Origin: Eubacteriales Family XIII. Incertae Sedis bacterium
GTDB taxonomy: Bacteria > Bacillota > Clostridia > Peptostreptococcales > Anaerovoracaceae
Length of the DNA: 22,386 bases
Assembly (NCBI GenBank): GCA_031269205.1
Contig: JAISZM010000077.1
Location: forward strand, 1-22,386
Direction of reading: 5' to 3'
The position numbers and the translations under genes are program-made. This document shows, one piece after another, positions 1 to 8,128 of this stretch (the first letter of the stretch is position 1; the number at the start of each line of letters is the position of its first letter). The notes under the pieces were generated by a model. The model had not been told where the DNA came from. It worked only from the letters and a program-made list of their open reading frames with translations, and made no database searches.

Positions 1-54
1 GGCGCGGCGACGTGCAAGAAAATTATTGAAAGAGAAGAGGGAATCACGCGATAA
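1..54 (+). CDS. C-terminal end of an unidentified upstream gene (partial)
   Basis: Frame 1 is open from the first base to a TAA at 52-54 and would give 17 residues ending EEGITR. The stop lies 11 bases before the aspS start, as expected for an upstream operon member. In many Bacillota the gene before aspS is hisS, but these 17 residues carry no recognisable motif. Frame 2 is also open to position 71, so even the frame is uncertain. No function is assigned. Confidence 0.3.
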   Translation, partial: GAATCKKIIEREEGITR

Positions 55-65
55 CGGAGAGAAGC

Positions 66-1835
66 ATGTCTGAATTGATAAAACGCACCATGTACTGCGG
101 CAAGCCCCGGCTGTCGGACGAGGGGAAGACCGTGCGCCTGAACGGCTGGGTACAGCGCAGCCGCAGGCTCGGGAGACTTATCTTTTGCGACTTGCGCGAC
201 AAGACGGGCGTCGTGCAGATCGTGTTCGACGAGGAACTGCCCTCCGATGTGTTCGCCGCGGCCGAGACGCTGAGGAGCGAATTCGTCATAGGCATCGAGG
301 GCGTCTGCCGCGAGCGCGAGTCGAAAAATCCCGAACTCTCGACAGGCGACGTTGAGATCAGGGCCGAGCGCATCGAGATATACTCCGTGGCCGAGACCCC
401 GCCCATCTACGTGCGGGACGACGACAACGTGTCGGAAGAACTGCGCATGAAGTACCGTTATCTCGACTTGCGCAAACTGCGTATGCAGCGCAACCTCGTG
501 TTCCGGCATGAGGTGTGCCGCGTGACGCGTGCGTTCTTCTCCGACTGCGGCTTCGTTGAGATCGAAACGCCCATGCTCATCAGACCGACGCCCGAGGGCG
601 CGCGCGATTACCTCGTTCCGAGCCGTGTTAACAACGGTAATTTTTACGCTCTGCCGCAGTCTCCGCAGATGTACAAGCAGCTGCTCATGGCGTCGGGCGC
701 CGATCGCTACTTCCAGATAGCGCGCTGTTTCCGCGACGAGGATCTGCGCGCGGACAGACAGCCCGAGTTCACGCAGATAGACCTCGAGATGTCCTTCGTC
801 GATGTGGACGACGTGATCGCGGTACAGGAAGCCTACATCAAGGCGCTTTTGAAGGAAACGCTCGAGATAGACATAGAAATTCCGTTCCCTCGTTTTACCT
901 ACGACGAGGCGATGACGCGCTTCGGCACGGACAAGCCGGATACGCGCTTCGGACTCGAACTCGTCGACATCGGCGACATCGCGGAGGGATGCGCGTTCTC
1001 CGTCTTCGCGGACGCCGTGCGCACGGGCGGTTCCGTGCGAGGTCTGTGCGTTCCCGGCGGCGCGGCGGCCTACAGCCGGAAGGAGACGGACAGGCTCGCT
1101 GACATCGCGAAAAACTACGGCGCCAAGGGACTCGCGTGGATAAAGCTCACGGAGGACGGCGTCTCCTCTCCCCTGGGCAAGTTCTTCTCGGACGAGGAGA
1201 TGGCCGCACTGGTGAGCGCTTTCGGCGCCTGCGCCGGCGACCTCATCCTCATCGTCGCCGACAAAGACAAGACCGTGTTCGCCGCGCTCGATCGGCTGCG
1301 CGTTTCTGTCGCCGAAAAACTCGGACTCATCGACGAGAGCAGGTACGATTTCCTCTGGGTGACGGAGTTCCCTCTGTTCGAAACAGATGAGGAAAGCGGT
1401 GGTTACAAGGCCATGCACCATCCCTTCACCATGCCAGATCCGAGGGACGTCGCCGGACTCGAAAGCGACCCCGCGTCCGTGCGCGCCCTCGCCTACGACA
1501 TCGTGCTGAACGGCACGGAGATCGGCGGCGGGTCGATCAGGATACACGACCGGGAACTTCAGAACAGGATGTTCGAAACGCTCGGCCTGTCTGAAGACGA
1601 TATAAGAAGCAAGTTCGGATTCCTCCTCGACGCGTTTCGCTACGGCGTACCTCCGCACGGGGGACTCGCGTACGGACTCGACCGCCTCGTCATGCTGCTT
1701 CTCGGCGAGGACAGTATACGCGAGACGATGGCCTTCCCGAAGAATCAGGCCGCGGAGGATCCCGTGAGCGGCGCGCCGGGCGAGGCGACGCCCGAGCAGC
1801 TCGCGGAACTCGGATTGGCGTTGTGGAAACGCTGA
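66..1835 (+). CDS. aspS: Aspartate--tRNA ligase (bacterial type)
   Basis: This is a class II synthetase that charges tRNA(Asp) with aspartate in the cytoplasm. At 589 residues it has the usual bacterial length. An N-terminal OB-fold anticodon-binding domain (about 20-105) is followed by the class II core, which contains the block TPEGARDYLVPSRV, motif 2 (FRDEDLRADRQPEFTQ, about 221-236) and motif 3 (GLAYGLDRL, about 533-541). The extra bacterial GAD-type domain lies between motifs 2 and 3 (about 290-420). The start has a purine-rich GGAGAG (56-61) just upstream. The end overlaps nadD by 13 bases. Leu35 and Lys87 fall where, as I remember it, tRNA(Asp)-specific enzymes such as the E. coli one carry Leu and Lys. 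That hints at a discriminating enzyme, but the point is inference. Confidence 0.97.
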   Translation: MSELIKRTMYCGKPRLSDEGKTVRLNGWVQRSRRLGRLIFCDLRDKTGVVQIVFDEELPSDVFAAAETLRSEFVIGIEGVCRERESKNPELSTGDVEIRAERIEIYSVAETPPIYVRDDDNVSEELRMKYRYLDLRKLRMQRNLVFRHEVCRVTRAFFSDCGFVEIETPMLIRPTPEGARDYLVPSRVNNGNFYALPQSPQMYKQLLMASGADRYFQIARCFRDEDLRADRQPEFTQIDLEMSFVDVDDVIAVQEAYIKALLKETLEIDIEIPFPRFTYDEAMTRFGTDKPDTRFGLELVDIGDIAEGCAFSVFADAVRTGGSVRGLCVPGGAAAYSRKETDRLADIAKNYGAKGLAWIKLTEDGVSSPLGKFFSDEEMAALVSAFGACAGDLILIVADKDKTVFAALDRLRVSVAEKLGLIDESRYDFLWVTEFPLFETDEESGGYKAMHHPFTMPDPRDVAGLESDPASVRALAYDIVLNGTEIGGGSIRIHDRELQNRMFETLGLSEDDIRSKFGFLLDAFRYGVPPHGGLAYGLDRLVMLLLGEDSIRETMAFPKNQAAEDPVSGAPGEATPEQLAELGLALWKR

Positions 1836-2449
1836 GTACCTCCAAGAGGATAGGCGTGCTCGGAGGAACCTTCGACCCCGTGCATTACGGCCATCTGCTG
1901 CTCGCCGAGGGAGCGGAGCGCGCCGCGTTTCTCGACAAAGTGCTGTTCATGCCGACGCATATACAGCCCTTCAAACAGGACGCGCGTGTGACGGACGACG
2001 CGGACAGGGTGGCGATGTTGCGGCTCGCGATAGCGGGCGACGAGAAGTTTGAGGTCACGGACGTGGAACTGAAGCGCGGCGGCGTGTCGTACACGATAGA
2101 CTCCCTGCGCCGCCTGCACGCGGAGTATGGCGAGGCCGAGGCCAAGTGGTTTTTCATCGTGGGCGCGGATATGTACCTCAGTCTCGGCAAGTGGCGGGAG
2201 CACGACAGTCTCATGCGGGAGTTTGCTTTCGTCGTAGGTCGCCGGCCGGGGCAGTACAGGACGGAAGAGGCCACTGAGCGCTATCGGAGGGAATACGGAA
2301 CGGCGATCGTCACGGCCGACAACGCGTGGGCGGACGTGTCTTCGACGGAGATACGGCGGCGTGTGGCCTCGGGTGAGGACATAGGCGGGCTGACGCCCGA
2401 TCCCGTGATCCGTTACATCGAAGAACACGGACTGTATGGACAGGGTTGA
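1823..2449 (+). CDS. nadD: Nicotinate-nucleotide adenylyltransferase
   Basis: The enzyme transfers AMP from ATP to nicotinate mononucleotide, giving deamido-NAD, the penultimate step of NAD synthesis. The 208 residues match the family length. The nucleotidylyltransferase signature is complete: GGTFDPVHYGHL with the catalytic HxGH at 21-24, and the C-terminal SSTEIR at 173-178. The start is a GTG inside the end of aspS. No later in-frame start would keep the N-terminal beta strand (RIGVLGG), so the 13-base overlap appears real. No clear Shine-Dalgarno is visible, which fits translational coupling to aspS. It also overlaps yqeK by 14 bases, the usual nadD-yqeK pairing of Bacillota. Confidence 0.96.
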   Translation: METLSTSKRIGVLGGTFDPVHYGHLLLAEGAERAAFLDKVLFMPTHIQPFKQDARVTDDADRVAMLRLAIAGDEKFEVTDVELKRGGVSYTIDSLRRLHAEYGEAEAKWFFIVGADMYLSLGKWREHDSLMREFAFVVGRRPGQYRTEEATERYRREYGTAIVTADNAWADVSSTEIRRRVASGEDIGGLTPDPVIRYIEEHGLYGQG

Positions 2450-2966
2450 CTTGGAGAACCTCATACGGGAGAAGGAGAGTCCACGCAGGTACGCTCACAC
2501 CATGAACGTCCTCGCGATGGCTGTCGAACTCGCCCGCCTCTACGGCGCGGACGAGGAGAAGGCGAGGACAGCAGCGCTTTTCCACGACATCTGCAAGGAT
2601 GGCTCAAAGCCAGGCAACAACCTCTCGCACGCGGGTGAGGCGGCCGACCTCATGAAGACGAAGTACGGCATAAGCGACGAGGACGTCCTGAACGCTGTGC
2701 GCTATCACACGACGGGCCGGGTCGGTATGAGCAAGCTCGAACTGATCATCTTCCTCGCTGACACGCTCGAACCTACGAGGAGCTACGAAGGTGTCGCGCG
2801 GCTGCGCAAACTCGTGTATAGCGACCTGCGCTACAGCGCTCTCGAAGTGCTGAAAGAACTGAATAACTACCTGATACAAACGGGCGTCGAACCGGCGAGT
2901 GACTCGCTCGACGCTATCAGATGGCTGGAAGGAGAAGATACTATAAAATGCGTGAAACCAAGGTGA
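2436..2966 (+). CDS. yqeK: HD-domain hydrolase YqeK, probable symmetrical Ap4A hydrolase
   Basis: This 176-residue HD-superfamily metal-dependent phosphohydrolase matches YqeK. Members of that family split diadenosine tetraphosphate symmetrically into two ADP. The metal-binding set is intact: His21 (RRYAHTMNV), His50-Asp51 (LFHDICKD), His65 (LSHAGEAA), His91 (RYHTTGR) and Asp109 (FLADTLEP). The ATG lies inside the end of nadD and the 3' end overlaps rsfS. The nadD-yqeK-rsfS order is conserved in Bacillota, which strengthens the call. The Ap4A activity is family knowledge and is not visible in the sequence itself. Confidence 0.93.
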   Translation: MDRVDLENLIREKESPRRYAHTMNVLAMAVELARLYGADEEKARTAALFHDICKDGSKPGNNLSHAGEAADLMKTKYGISDEDVLNAVRYHTTGRVGMSKLELIIFLADTLEPTRSYEGVARLRKLVYSDLRYSALEVLKELNNYLIQTGVEPASDSLDAIRWLEGEDTIKCVKPR

Positions 2967-3412
2967 GAACCGGTAATGAATCCGTCGGCGTCAGCGATAT
3001 GGTGACGCGCCGCGGTCAGGCGACGGACGCCAGTGTGGCGCGGTTGCGTGCCGACGCGGAGGAGGGCAGGGCGCTCGCGCGAGAACTCGCGCGAGCCATT
3101 GACGATAAGAAGGGGCGCGACATCGTCATCCTTGACATCAGCGGCCAATCGTCGTTCGCCGATTGCTTCGTCAACGCGACGGCGACGAACACTCGTATGC
3201 TCGCTACCCTCAGCGAAGAGGTCGGCGATATCCTCTCGCGGAAGGGATTCGATATACGAGGCGTCGAGGGACGCCCTGAATCCGGGTGGGTTCTCGTCGA
3301 CTGCGGCGACGTGATAGTGAACCTGTTTCTCGCGGAACAGCGCGAGAAGTACCAGATAGAGAAGATATGGGGCGACGCTACGCGAATCGATGTGGACGAG
3401 AACGCCGAATGA
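2948..3412 (+). CDS. rsfS: Ribosomal silencing factor RsfS
   Basis: RsfS (Iojap/YbeB family) binds uL14 on the large ribosomal subunit and blocks subunit joining when nutrients are short. The conserved domain spans about 44-146: ELARAIDDKKGRDIVILDIS, SSFADCFVNATATN, the GW segment of ESGWVLVDCGDVIVNLF, and the terminal Y-x2-EKIWGDA. I chose ATG 2948, which has AAGGAG at 2929-2934. An in-frame ATG at 2921 and another at 2999 are possible. With the chosen start the protein has 154 residues, about 35-40 more than typical members, because of a polar N-terminal segment. It overlaps yqeK by 19 bases and ends 37 bases before leuS. Confidence 0.93.
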   Translation: MRETKVRTGNESVGVSDMVTRRGQATDASVARLRADAEEGRALARELARAIDDKKGRDIVILDISGQSSFADCFVNATATNTRMLATLSEEVGDILSRKGFDIRGVEGRPESGWVLVDCGDVIVNLFLAEQREKYQIEKIWGDATRIDVDENAE

Positions 3413-3449
3413 CCGTCGCTCGGCAGAGATGATAGGTGGATAGAAAGAG

Positions 3450-5933
3450 ATGGAACAGAGCAAGTACGATTTTAAGAAGATAGAGGAGAAGTGGCAGGCT
3501 CGTTGGCGCGACGAGGGGCTGTTCGGGACGCCGGACGATTTTTCGCGGGAGAAATATTATCTGCTCGAAATGTTTCCCTACCCCTCGGGCAAACTCCACA
3601 TGGGGCACGTCCGAAATTATTCCATAGGGGATGTCGCGACGCGCTTCCTGAAGATGAAGGGTTACAACGTCCTGCATCCGATGGGATGGGACGCCTTCGG
3701 TCTGCCCGCGGAGAACGCGGCGATACAGAACGGCGTTCATCCCTACTCATGGACGAAGGACAACATCACCGCAATGCACCGACAGTTCGAACGCCTCGGG
3801 CTGACCTACGACTGGAACCGCGAGGTGGCGACGTGCAATCCGGATTATTACCGTTGGACGCAGTGGATCTTTATACAGTTTTACAAGAATGGACTCGCGT
3901 ACAAAAAGAAGAACCCCGTCAACTGGTGCCCGTCCTGCGAAACCGTGCTCGCGAACGAGCAAGTCTCAGGCGGCGTCTGCGAGCGCTGTGGTACGCCCGT
4001 CGGAAAGCGCGACCTCGAACAGTGGTACCTGAAGATCACGGACTACGCGCAGCGGTTACTCGACGATATCGATCGGCTCGACGGCTGGCCCGATAAGGTG
4101 AAGCTCATGCAGCGCAACTGGATAGGGCGCAGCACGGGCGCGGAAGCCGATTTCGCGATAAAGGGTTTCGACAAGAAACTCCGCATATTCACGACGCGCC
4201 CTGACACGCTCTTCGGCGTCACCTACATGGTGCTGGCGCCCGAACATCCTTACGTGAAGGAGTTGACGGACGGCACGGAGTACGAGGGCAAGGTCGCGGA
4301 CTTCCTTCACAACCTGCAGTATTTGAGCGACATCGACCGGAGCTCGGCGACGATAGAGAAAGAAGGACTCTTCATCGGTCGCTTCGCGGTGAACCCCATG
4401 AACGGCAGGGACGTCCCTGTCTACATCGCGAATTACGTCCTCATGGACTACGGGACGGGCGCCATCATGGCCGTACCCGCCCACGATACGCGCGACTTCG
4501 AGTTCGCCGTCAAGTACGGACTTGACATCGTACCGGTCATCGACCCGAACGACCCCGACATCGATCTCGACGACTTAAAAGAGGCCTTTGTGGCCGAGGG
4601 GACGATGATAAACTCGGGGGATTTTGACGGCATGAACAGCCGCGACGGCGTGGACGCCGTGTCCGCCTATCTCGAAGAGAAGGGCATAGGCGAGCGCACG
4701 GTCAACTTCCGTCTGCGCGACTGGCTCATATCGAGGCAGCGCTACTGGGGTACGCCTATACCCATGATATACTGCGAGAAATGCGGTTGGACTCCCGAGA
4801 AGGAGGAGAACCTGCCCGTACTTCTGCCGACGGATGTCGAGTTCACGGGAAAGGGCGAGTCGCCGTTGACGACGAGCAAGACCTTTCGCGAGACCTCTTG
4901 TCCCGTGTGCGGCGGATCGGCCGAACGCGAGATAGACACGATGGACACCTTTCTCGACAGTTCGTGGTACTTCCTGCGCTATACGGACGCACGCAACGAC
5001 GAAGAGATATTCTCGCCTGAAAACGCGAGGTACTGGATGCCCGTCGACCAGTACATAGGCGGCGTCGAGCACGCGATACTCCACCTCCTGTACGCGCGCT
5101 TCTTCACGAAATTCCTCTACGACATCGGGCGCTCGCCTGTAGACGAGCCGTTTTCGAGGCTGCTCACGCAGGGCATGGTGCTGAAGGACGGCGCGAAGAT
5201 GTCGAAGTCGCTCGGCAATGTCGTCTCGCCTGAGGAGATAATAGACAAGTACGGCGCTGACACGGCGCGGCTCTTCATTCTCTTCGCCTCGCCGCCCGAG
5301 AAGGAACTCGAGTGGTCGGACCGCGGCGTCGAGGGTTCGTATCGGTTTCTGAACAGGGTCTGGCGCATCGTTACGGAGTTGAACGAGGAGTTCGGATATG
5401 CAGACGCGGACGCCTCCGGCGCCGCCTTAACGCCGGAGGACAGGGAACTGGATCGCGCGCGCAACTACGCCGTCAAAAAAGTCGGAAACGACATCGGTGA
5501 GCGCTTTAACTTCAACACGGCCATAAGCGCGATCATGGAATTCGTAAACGCGCTCTATAGATATCGGGAAGCGGCGGCCTCGCCTAACGCCGGCCTCGTT
5601 AGGGACTCCGTCAGGGATCTCATACTCATACTCTCGCCGTTCACGCCGCACCTCTGCGAGGAGCTATGGGACATCACGGGACACGAGGAAACGCTCTGTA
5701 CCGCGCCGTGGCCGGAATACGAGGAGGCGGCGCTCGCATCGGACGAGATAGAGATTGTCGTACAGGTGAACGGCAAGGTCAAAGGAAAATTTAACGCGGA
5801 TTCGGGGCTTGACGCAGCCGGCCTCGTGGCTGCCGCCGCGGACTGCGGCTTGCTTGACAGACTCACCGCCGGCAAGGAGGTCGCAAAGACCGTGGCTATT
5901 CCCGACAGACTCGTGAACATAGTCCTGAAATAG
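3450..5933 (+). CDS. leuS: Leucine--tRNA ligase
   Basis: This class I synthetase charges tRNA(Leu) and edits mischarged products. At 827 residues it is full length. The catalytic motifs are HMGH (50-53) in the segment FPYPSGKLHMGHVRNYS, and KMSKS (583-587). The CP1 editing domain carries the threonine-rich TTRPDTLFG (248-256) and GTGAIMAVPAHDTRDFEF, with Asp349 at the position of the conserved editing aspartate. Two possible zinc sites are visible: Cys160/163/177/180, and Cys442/445/484/487 next to the leucine-specific region. The C-terminal domain ends in VQVNGKVKGK and a short tail. A GAAAGAG precedes the ATG. Only 37 bases separate it from rsfS, so there is no room for a T-box leader. Confidence 0.98.
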   Translation: MEQSKYDFKKIEEKWQARWRDEGLFGTPDDFSREKYYLLEMFPYPSGKLHMGHVRNYSIGDVATRFLKMKGYNVLHPMGWDAFGLPAENAAIQNGVHPYSWTKDNITAMHRQFERLGLTYDWNREVATCNPDYYRWTQWIFIQFYKNGLAYKKKNPVNWCPSCETVLANEQVSGGVCERCGTPVGKRDLEQWYLKITDYAQRLLDDIDRLDGWPDKVKLMQRNWIGRSTGAEADFAIKGFDKKLRIFTTRPDTLFGVTYMVLAPEHPYVKELTDGTEYEGKVADFLHNLQYLSDIDRSSATIEKEGLFIGRFAVNPMNGRDVPVYIANYVLMDYGTGAIMAVPAHDTRDFEFAVKYGLDIVPVIDPNDPDIDLDDLKEAFVAEGTMINSGDFDGMNSRDGVDAVSAYLEEKGIGERTVNFRLRDWLISRQRYWGTPIPMIYCEKCGWTPEKEENLPVLLPTDVEFTGKGESPLTTSKTFRETSCPVCGGSAEREIDTMDTFLDSSWYFLRYTDARNDEEIFSPENARYWMPVDQYIGGVEHAILHLLYARFFTKFLYDIGRSPVDEPFSRLLTQGMVLKDGAKMSKSLGNVVSPEEIIDKYGADTARLFILFASPPEKELEWSDRGVEGSYRFLNRVWRIVTELNEEFGYADADASGAALTPEDRELDRARNYAVKKVGNDIGERFNFNTAISAIMEFVNALYRYREAAASPNAGLVRDSVRDLILILSPFTPHLCEELWDITGHEETLCTAPWPEYEEAALASDEIEIVVQVNGKVKGKFNADSGLDAAGLVAAAADCGLLDRLTAGKEVAKTVAIPDRLVNIVLK

Positions 5934-5952
5934 AGAACCGTCGAAAGCCACT

Positions 5953-5973
5953 CCACCGATCGGAGGTCGGCGG
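5953..5973 (+). other. Imperfect hairpin in the leuS-rnj gap
   Basis: CCACCGA (5953-5959) can pair with TCGGCGG (5967-5973) around a 7-base loop, with one A-C mismatch. It lies 20 bases after the leuS stop. It is followed by GAAAGAGG and not by a T-run, so it is not a standard intrinsic terminator. It may be a 3'-end stabiliser or processing site, or chance in GC-rich DNA. Confidence 0.3.
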
Positions 5974-5995
5974 GAAAGAGGTGGATTGAAACAGA

Positions 5996-6015
5996 TCACC
6001 TTCGCGTTCAGGTGA
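5996..6015 (+). other. Perfect 6-bp hairpin upstream of rnj
   Basis: TCACCT (5996-6001) and AGGTGA (6010-6015) form an exact inverted repeat around an 8-base loop, followed by an A-rich stretch. No T-run follows on this strand. The rest of the 142-base gap 5934-6075 holds no gene, only an A/T-richer segment leading to the rnj ribosome-binding site AAGGAAAGAG (6063-6072). The hairpin could belong to an rnj leader, but its function is unknown. Confidence 0.3.
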
Positions 6016-6075
6016 GAAAAATAAAACAGGTTATTACCGGAAGAATGATAGATAGTTGATATAAGGAAAGAGAAT

Positions 6076-8106
6076 ATGAAACTGAAGATAACGGACAGAA
6101 AACAGAGGGTTACACACGATTTTAGGAAGAAGAAACCCGAAAACAATGCGAGTGCGCACGCGGTAGGCAATGTCGACGCCGATTCACGCGCCGAAGGCGT
6201 GAGCGGATCGGATTCGCGCGCACGCGAAAACAGGAAAGATCGCGACCATACCGACAATACGGGGAGGAACAGAACCGACAGTGCGGGGAGGAACAGAACC
6301 GACAGTGCGGGACGCGAGAGAAAAGGCGGAGTAGCCAGAAATGAAAACGGCGCCGAGAACAGAGAGAGGAACGGCCACGCGAAGGAAAACAGAACGGATA
6401 GCGCGGTCGGCTCGGCAAAAAACGCGCGGTCGGGGCGCGGCGGTCGCGGCGGAAAGCCCTTCCTCCGGATCATCCCGCTCGGCGGGCTGAATGAGATCGG
6501 CAAGAACATGACGGCCTTTGAGTACGGTGATAGCATCATGATAGTGGACTGCGGCATGTCCTTCCCCGAGGACGAGATGTTCGGCATCGATGTCGTGATT
6601 CCCGATTTCGGGTATATCGAGGATAACTTTCACAAGGTCAAGGGACTCGTCATAACGCACGGCCACGAGGATCATATCGGCGGTGTGCCGTACCTACTAA
6701 AGCGCGTGAATATTCCCGTGTACGCCACGGGTCTCGCTCTTGGCCTCATCAAGAGTAAGCTCGATGAACACGGGCTGAAAGCTAAGCTCAAGCGCATAGA
6801 AGCGGGTCACAAGCTGACGCTCGGCGACTTCAAGGTGGAAGCCATCCACATGACGCACTCGATAGCCGACTCGCTGTCGTTTGCGATACACACGCCGCTC
6901 GGCGTCGTCTACCATTCGGGCGACTTCAAGGTGGATTACACGCCCGTCGGCAACTTCCCGATAGACTTGCCGAGGCTCGCCGAACTCGGCGGGAAGGGTG
7001 TGCTGCTCATGCTTTCGGACAGCACGAACGCGAATCGGCAGGGACACACGAAGTCCGAGAAGCACCTGAACACGATAATGGAGAACATCTTCCGCGACGC
7101 GACAGGGCGCATCATCGTCGCGACCTTCGCCTCTAACGTACATCGCATACAGACCATCATAGACACGGCCGTGAAATTCCGCCGCAAGGTGGCGCTCTCG
7201 GGCCGCAGCATGGACAAGATAATGAATCTCGCGATGGAGATGGGCTACGTCAACATGCCGAAGGACGTCCTCGTCGATCTGCAGGACGCCAGGAAGATAC
7301 CCGACAAAAAACTTGTCATCGTCACGACGGGCAGTCAGGGCGAGCCGATGTCGGCCCTTACGCGCATGGCCATGGGCGAGCACAGGCAGATATCCATACG
7401 CGAAGGCGACAGAATAATATTATCGTCAACACCGATACCGGGAAACGAGAAAACGGTGTCGAACATCGTCAACCTGTTGCTCGCAAGGGGCGCCGACGTC
7501 ACCTATTCGGAGATAGCCGACATCCACGTTTCAGGTCACGCCTGCGAGGACGAACTCAAGCTGCTGTTCTCCCTCATCCGGCCGAAGTATTTCATGCCCG
7601 TACATGGAGAGGTCAGGCACCTGTATCGGCACGCGGATATCGCGAAGGAGATGGGTATAGACAGCAAGGACATCTTCATACTCGAGAACGGCAACGTGCT
7701 CGAACTGCGTGAGGGCAAGGTCGAGATTTCAAAGGAGCGCGTGGACGCGGAGCCTGTATTCGTAGACGGACTCGGTGTAGGGGATATCGGCACGATGGTG
7801 TTGCGCGACCGCAAACTGCTATCCGAGTCGGGTCTCATCGTCGTCGTCGCCGGGATCGACCGTGACAAGGGGAAGATAGTCTCGGGTCCGGACATCCTGA
7901 CGCGCGGCTTCGTCTACGTGCGCGACAACGAGGCGCTCATAGCCGAACTGCGCGGCGTCGCCTCGGACAAATTCGAAGGGCTGAGGCGCGCCGGAACGCG
8001 CGCGCATTCCGCGATAAAGAAGGAGATAACGTCGGAGCTGAAACGGTACATCTATAAAAAAACGGGGCGCAGTCCGGTTATATTACCCATCCTCATGGAC
8101 GATTGA
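6076..8106 (+). CDS. rnj: Ribonuclease J with long N-terminal extension
   Basis: RNase J is a metallo-beta-lactamase/beta-CASP nuclease with endo- and 5'-3' exoribonuclease activity, central to mRNA decay and rRNA maturation in Bacillota. The core starts near residue 129 (FLRIIPLGGLNEIGKN). It holds the zinc motif HGHEDH (195-200), HSGDFKVD, SDSTNA, the beta-CASP motifs ASNVHRIQ, TGSQGEP and SSTPIPGNE, then VSGHACEDEL and PVHGE, and a C-terminal domain ending PVILPILMDD. At 676 residues it is about 120 longer than B. subtilis J1. The extra 128 residues are hydrophilic, rich in Arg, Asn, Asp and Gly, and contain repeated NRTDSAGR units. AAGGA sits 8 bases before the ATG. The extension is probably disordered, perhaps an RNA or partner contact; that role is inference. 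Confidence 0.96.
   Translation: MKLKITDRKQRVTHDFRKKKPENNASAHAVGNVDADSRAEGVSGSDSRARENRKDRDHTDNTGRNRTDSAGRNRTDSAGRERKGGVARNENGAENRERNGHAKENRTDSAVGSAKNARSGRGGRGGKPFLRIIPLGGLNEIGKNMTAFEYGDSIMIVDCGMSFPEDEMFGIDVVIPDFGYIEDNFHKVKGLVITHGHEDHIGGVPYLLKRVNIPVYATGLALGLIKSKLDEHGLKAKLKRIEAGHKLTLGDFKVEAIHMTHSIADSLSFAIHTPLGVVYHSGDFKVDYTPVGNFPIDLPRLAELGGKGVLLMLSDSTNANRQGHTKSEKHLNTIMENIFRDATGRIIVATFASNVHRIQTIIDTAVKFRRKVALSGRSMDKIMNLAMEMGYVNMPKDVLVDLQDARKIPDKKLVIVTTGSQGEPMSALTRMAMGEHRQISIREGDRIILSSTPIPGNEKTVSNIVNLLLARGADVTYSEIADIHVSGHACEDELKLLFSLIRPKYFMPVHGEVRHLYRHADIAKEMGIDSKDIFILENGNVLELREGKVEISKERVDAEPVFVDGLGVGDIGTMVLRDRKLLSESGLIVVVAGIDRDKGKIVSGPDILTRGFVYVRDNEALIAELRGVASDKFEGLRRAGTRAHSAIKKEITSELKRYIYKKTGRSPVILPILMDD
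6261..6308 (+). repeat. 24-bp tandem repeat inside rnj
   Basis: Two exact, adjacent copies of a 24-base unit (6261-6284 and 6285-6308) encode GRNRTDSA twice (residues 63-78). A degenerate partial copy precedes it (DHTDNT), and a further NRTDSA occurs about 40 residues later. The unit length is a multiple of three, so copy-number change would keep the frame. Confidence 0.9.
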
Positions 8107-8128
8107 GAGGGCAGGAGACAGGCAAGAA

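Noticed and set aside
1745..2464. Long open frame on the minus strand opposite nadD
   Set aside because: It mirrors nadD and the aspS end in GC-rich DNA, has no domain-like pattern, and the + strand gene is certain. The same applies to the long minus-strand frames opposite mutL, xseA and the DUF21 gene.
3413..3449. Possible T-box leader for leuS
   Set aside because: Only 37 bases separate rsfS from leuS, far too short for a T-box with specifier and antiterminator.
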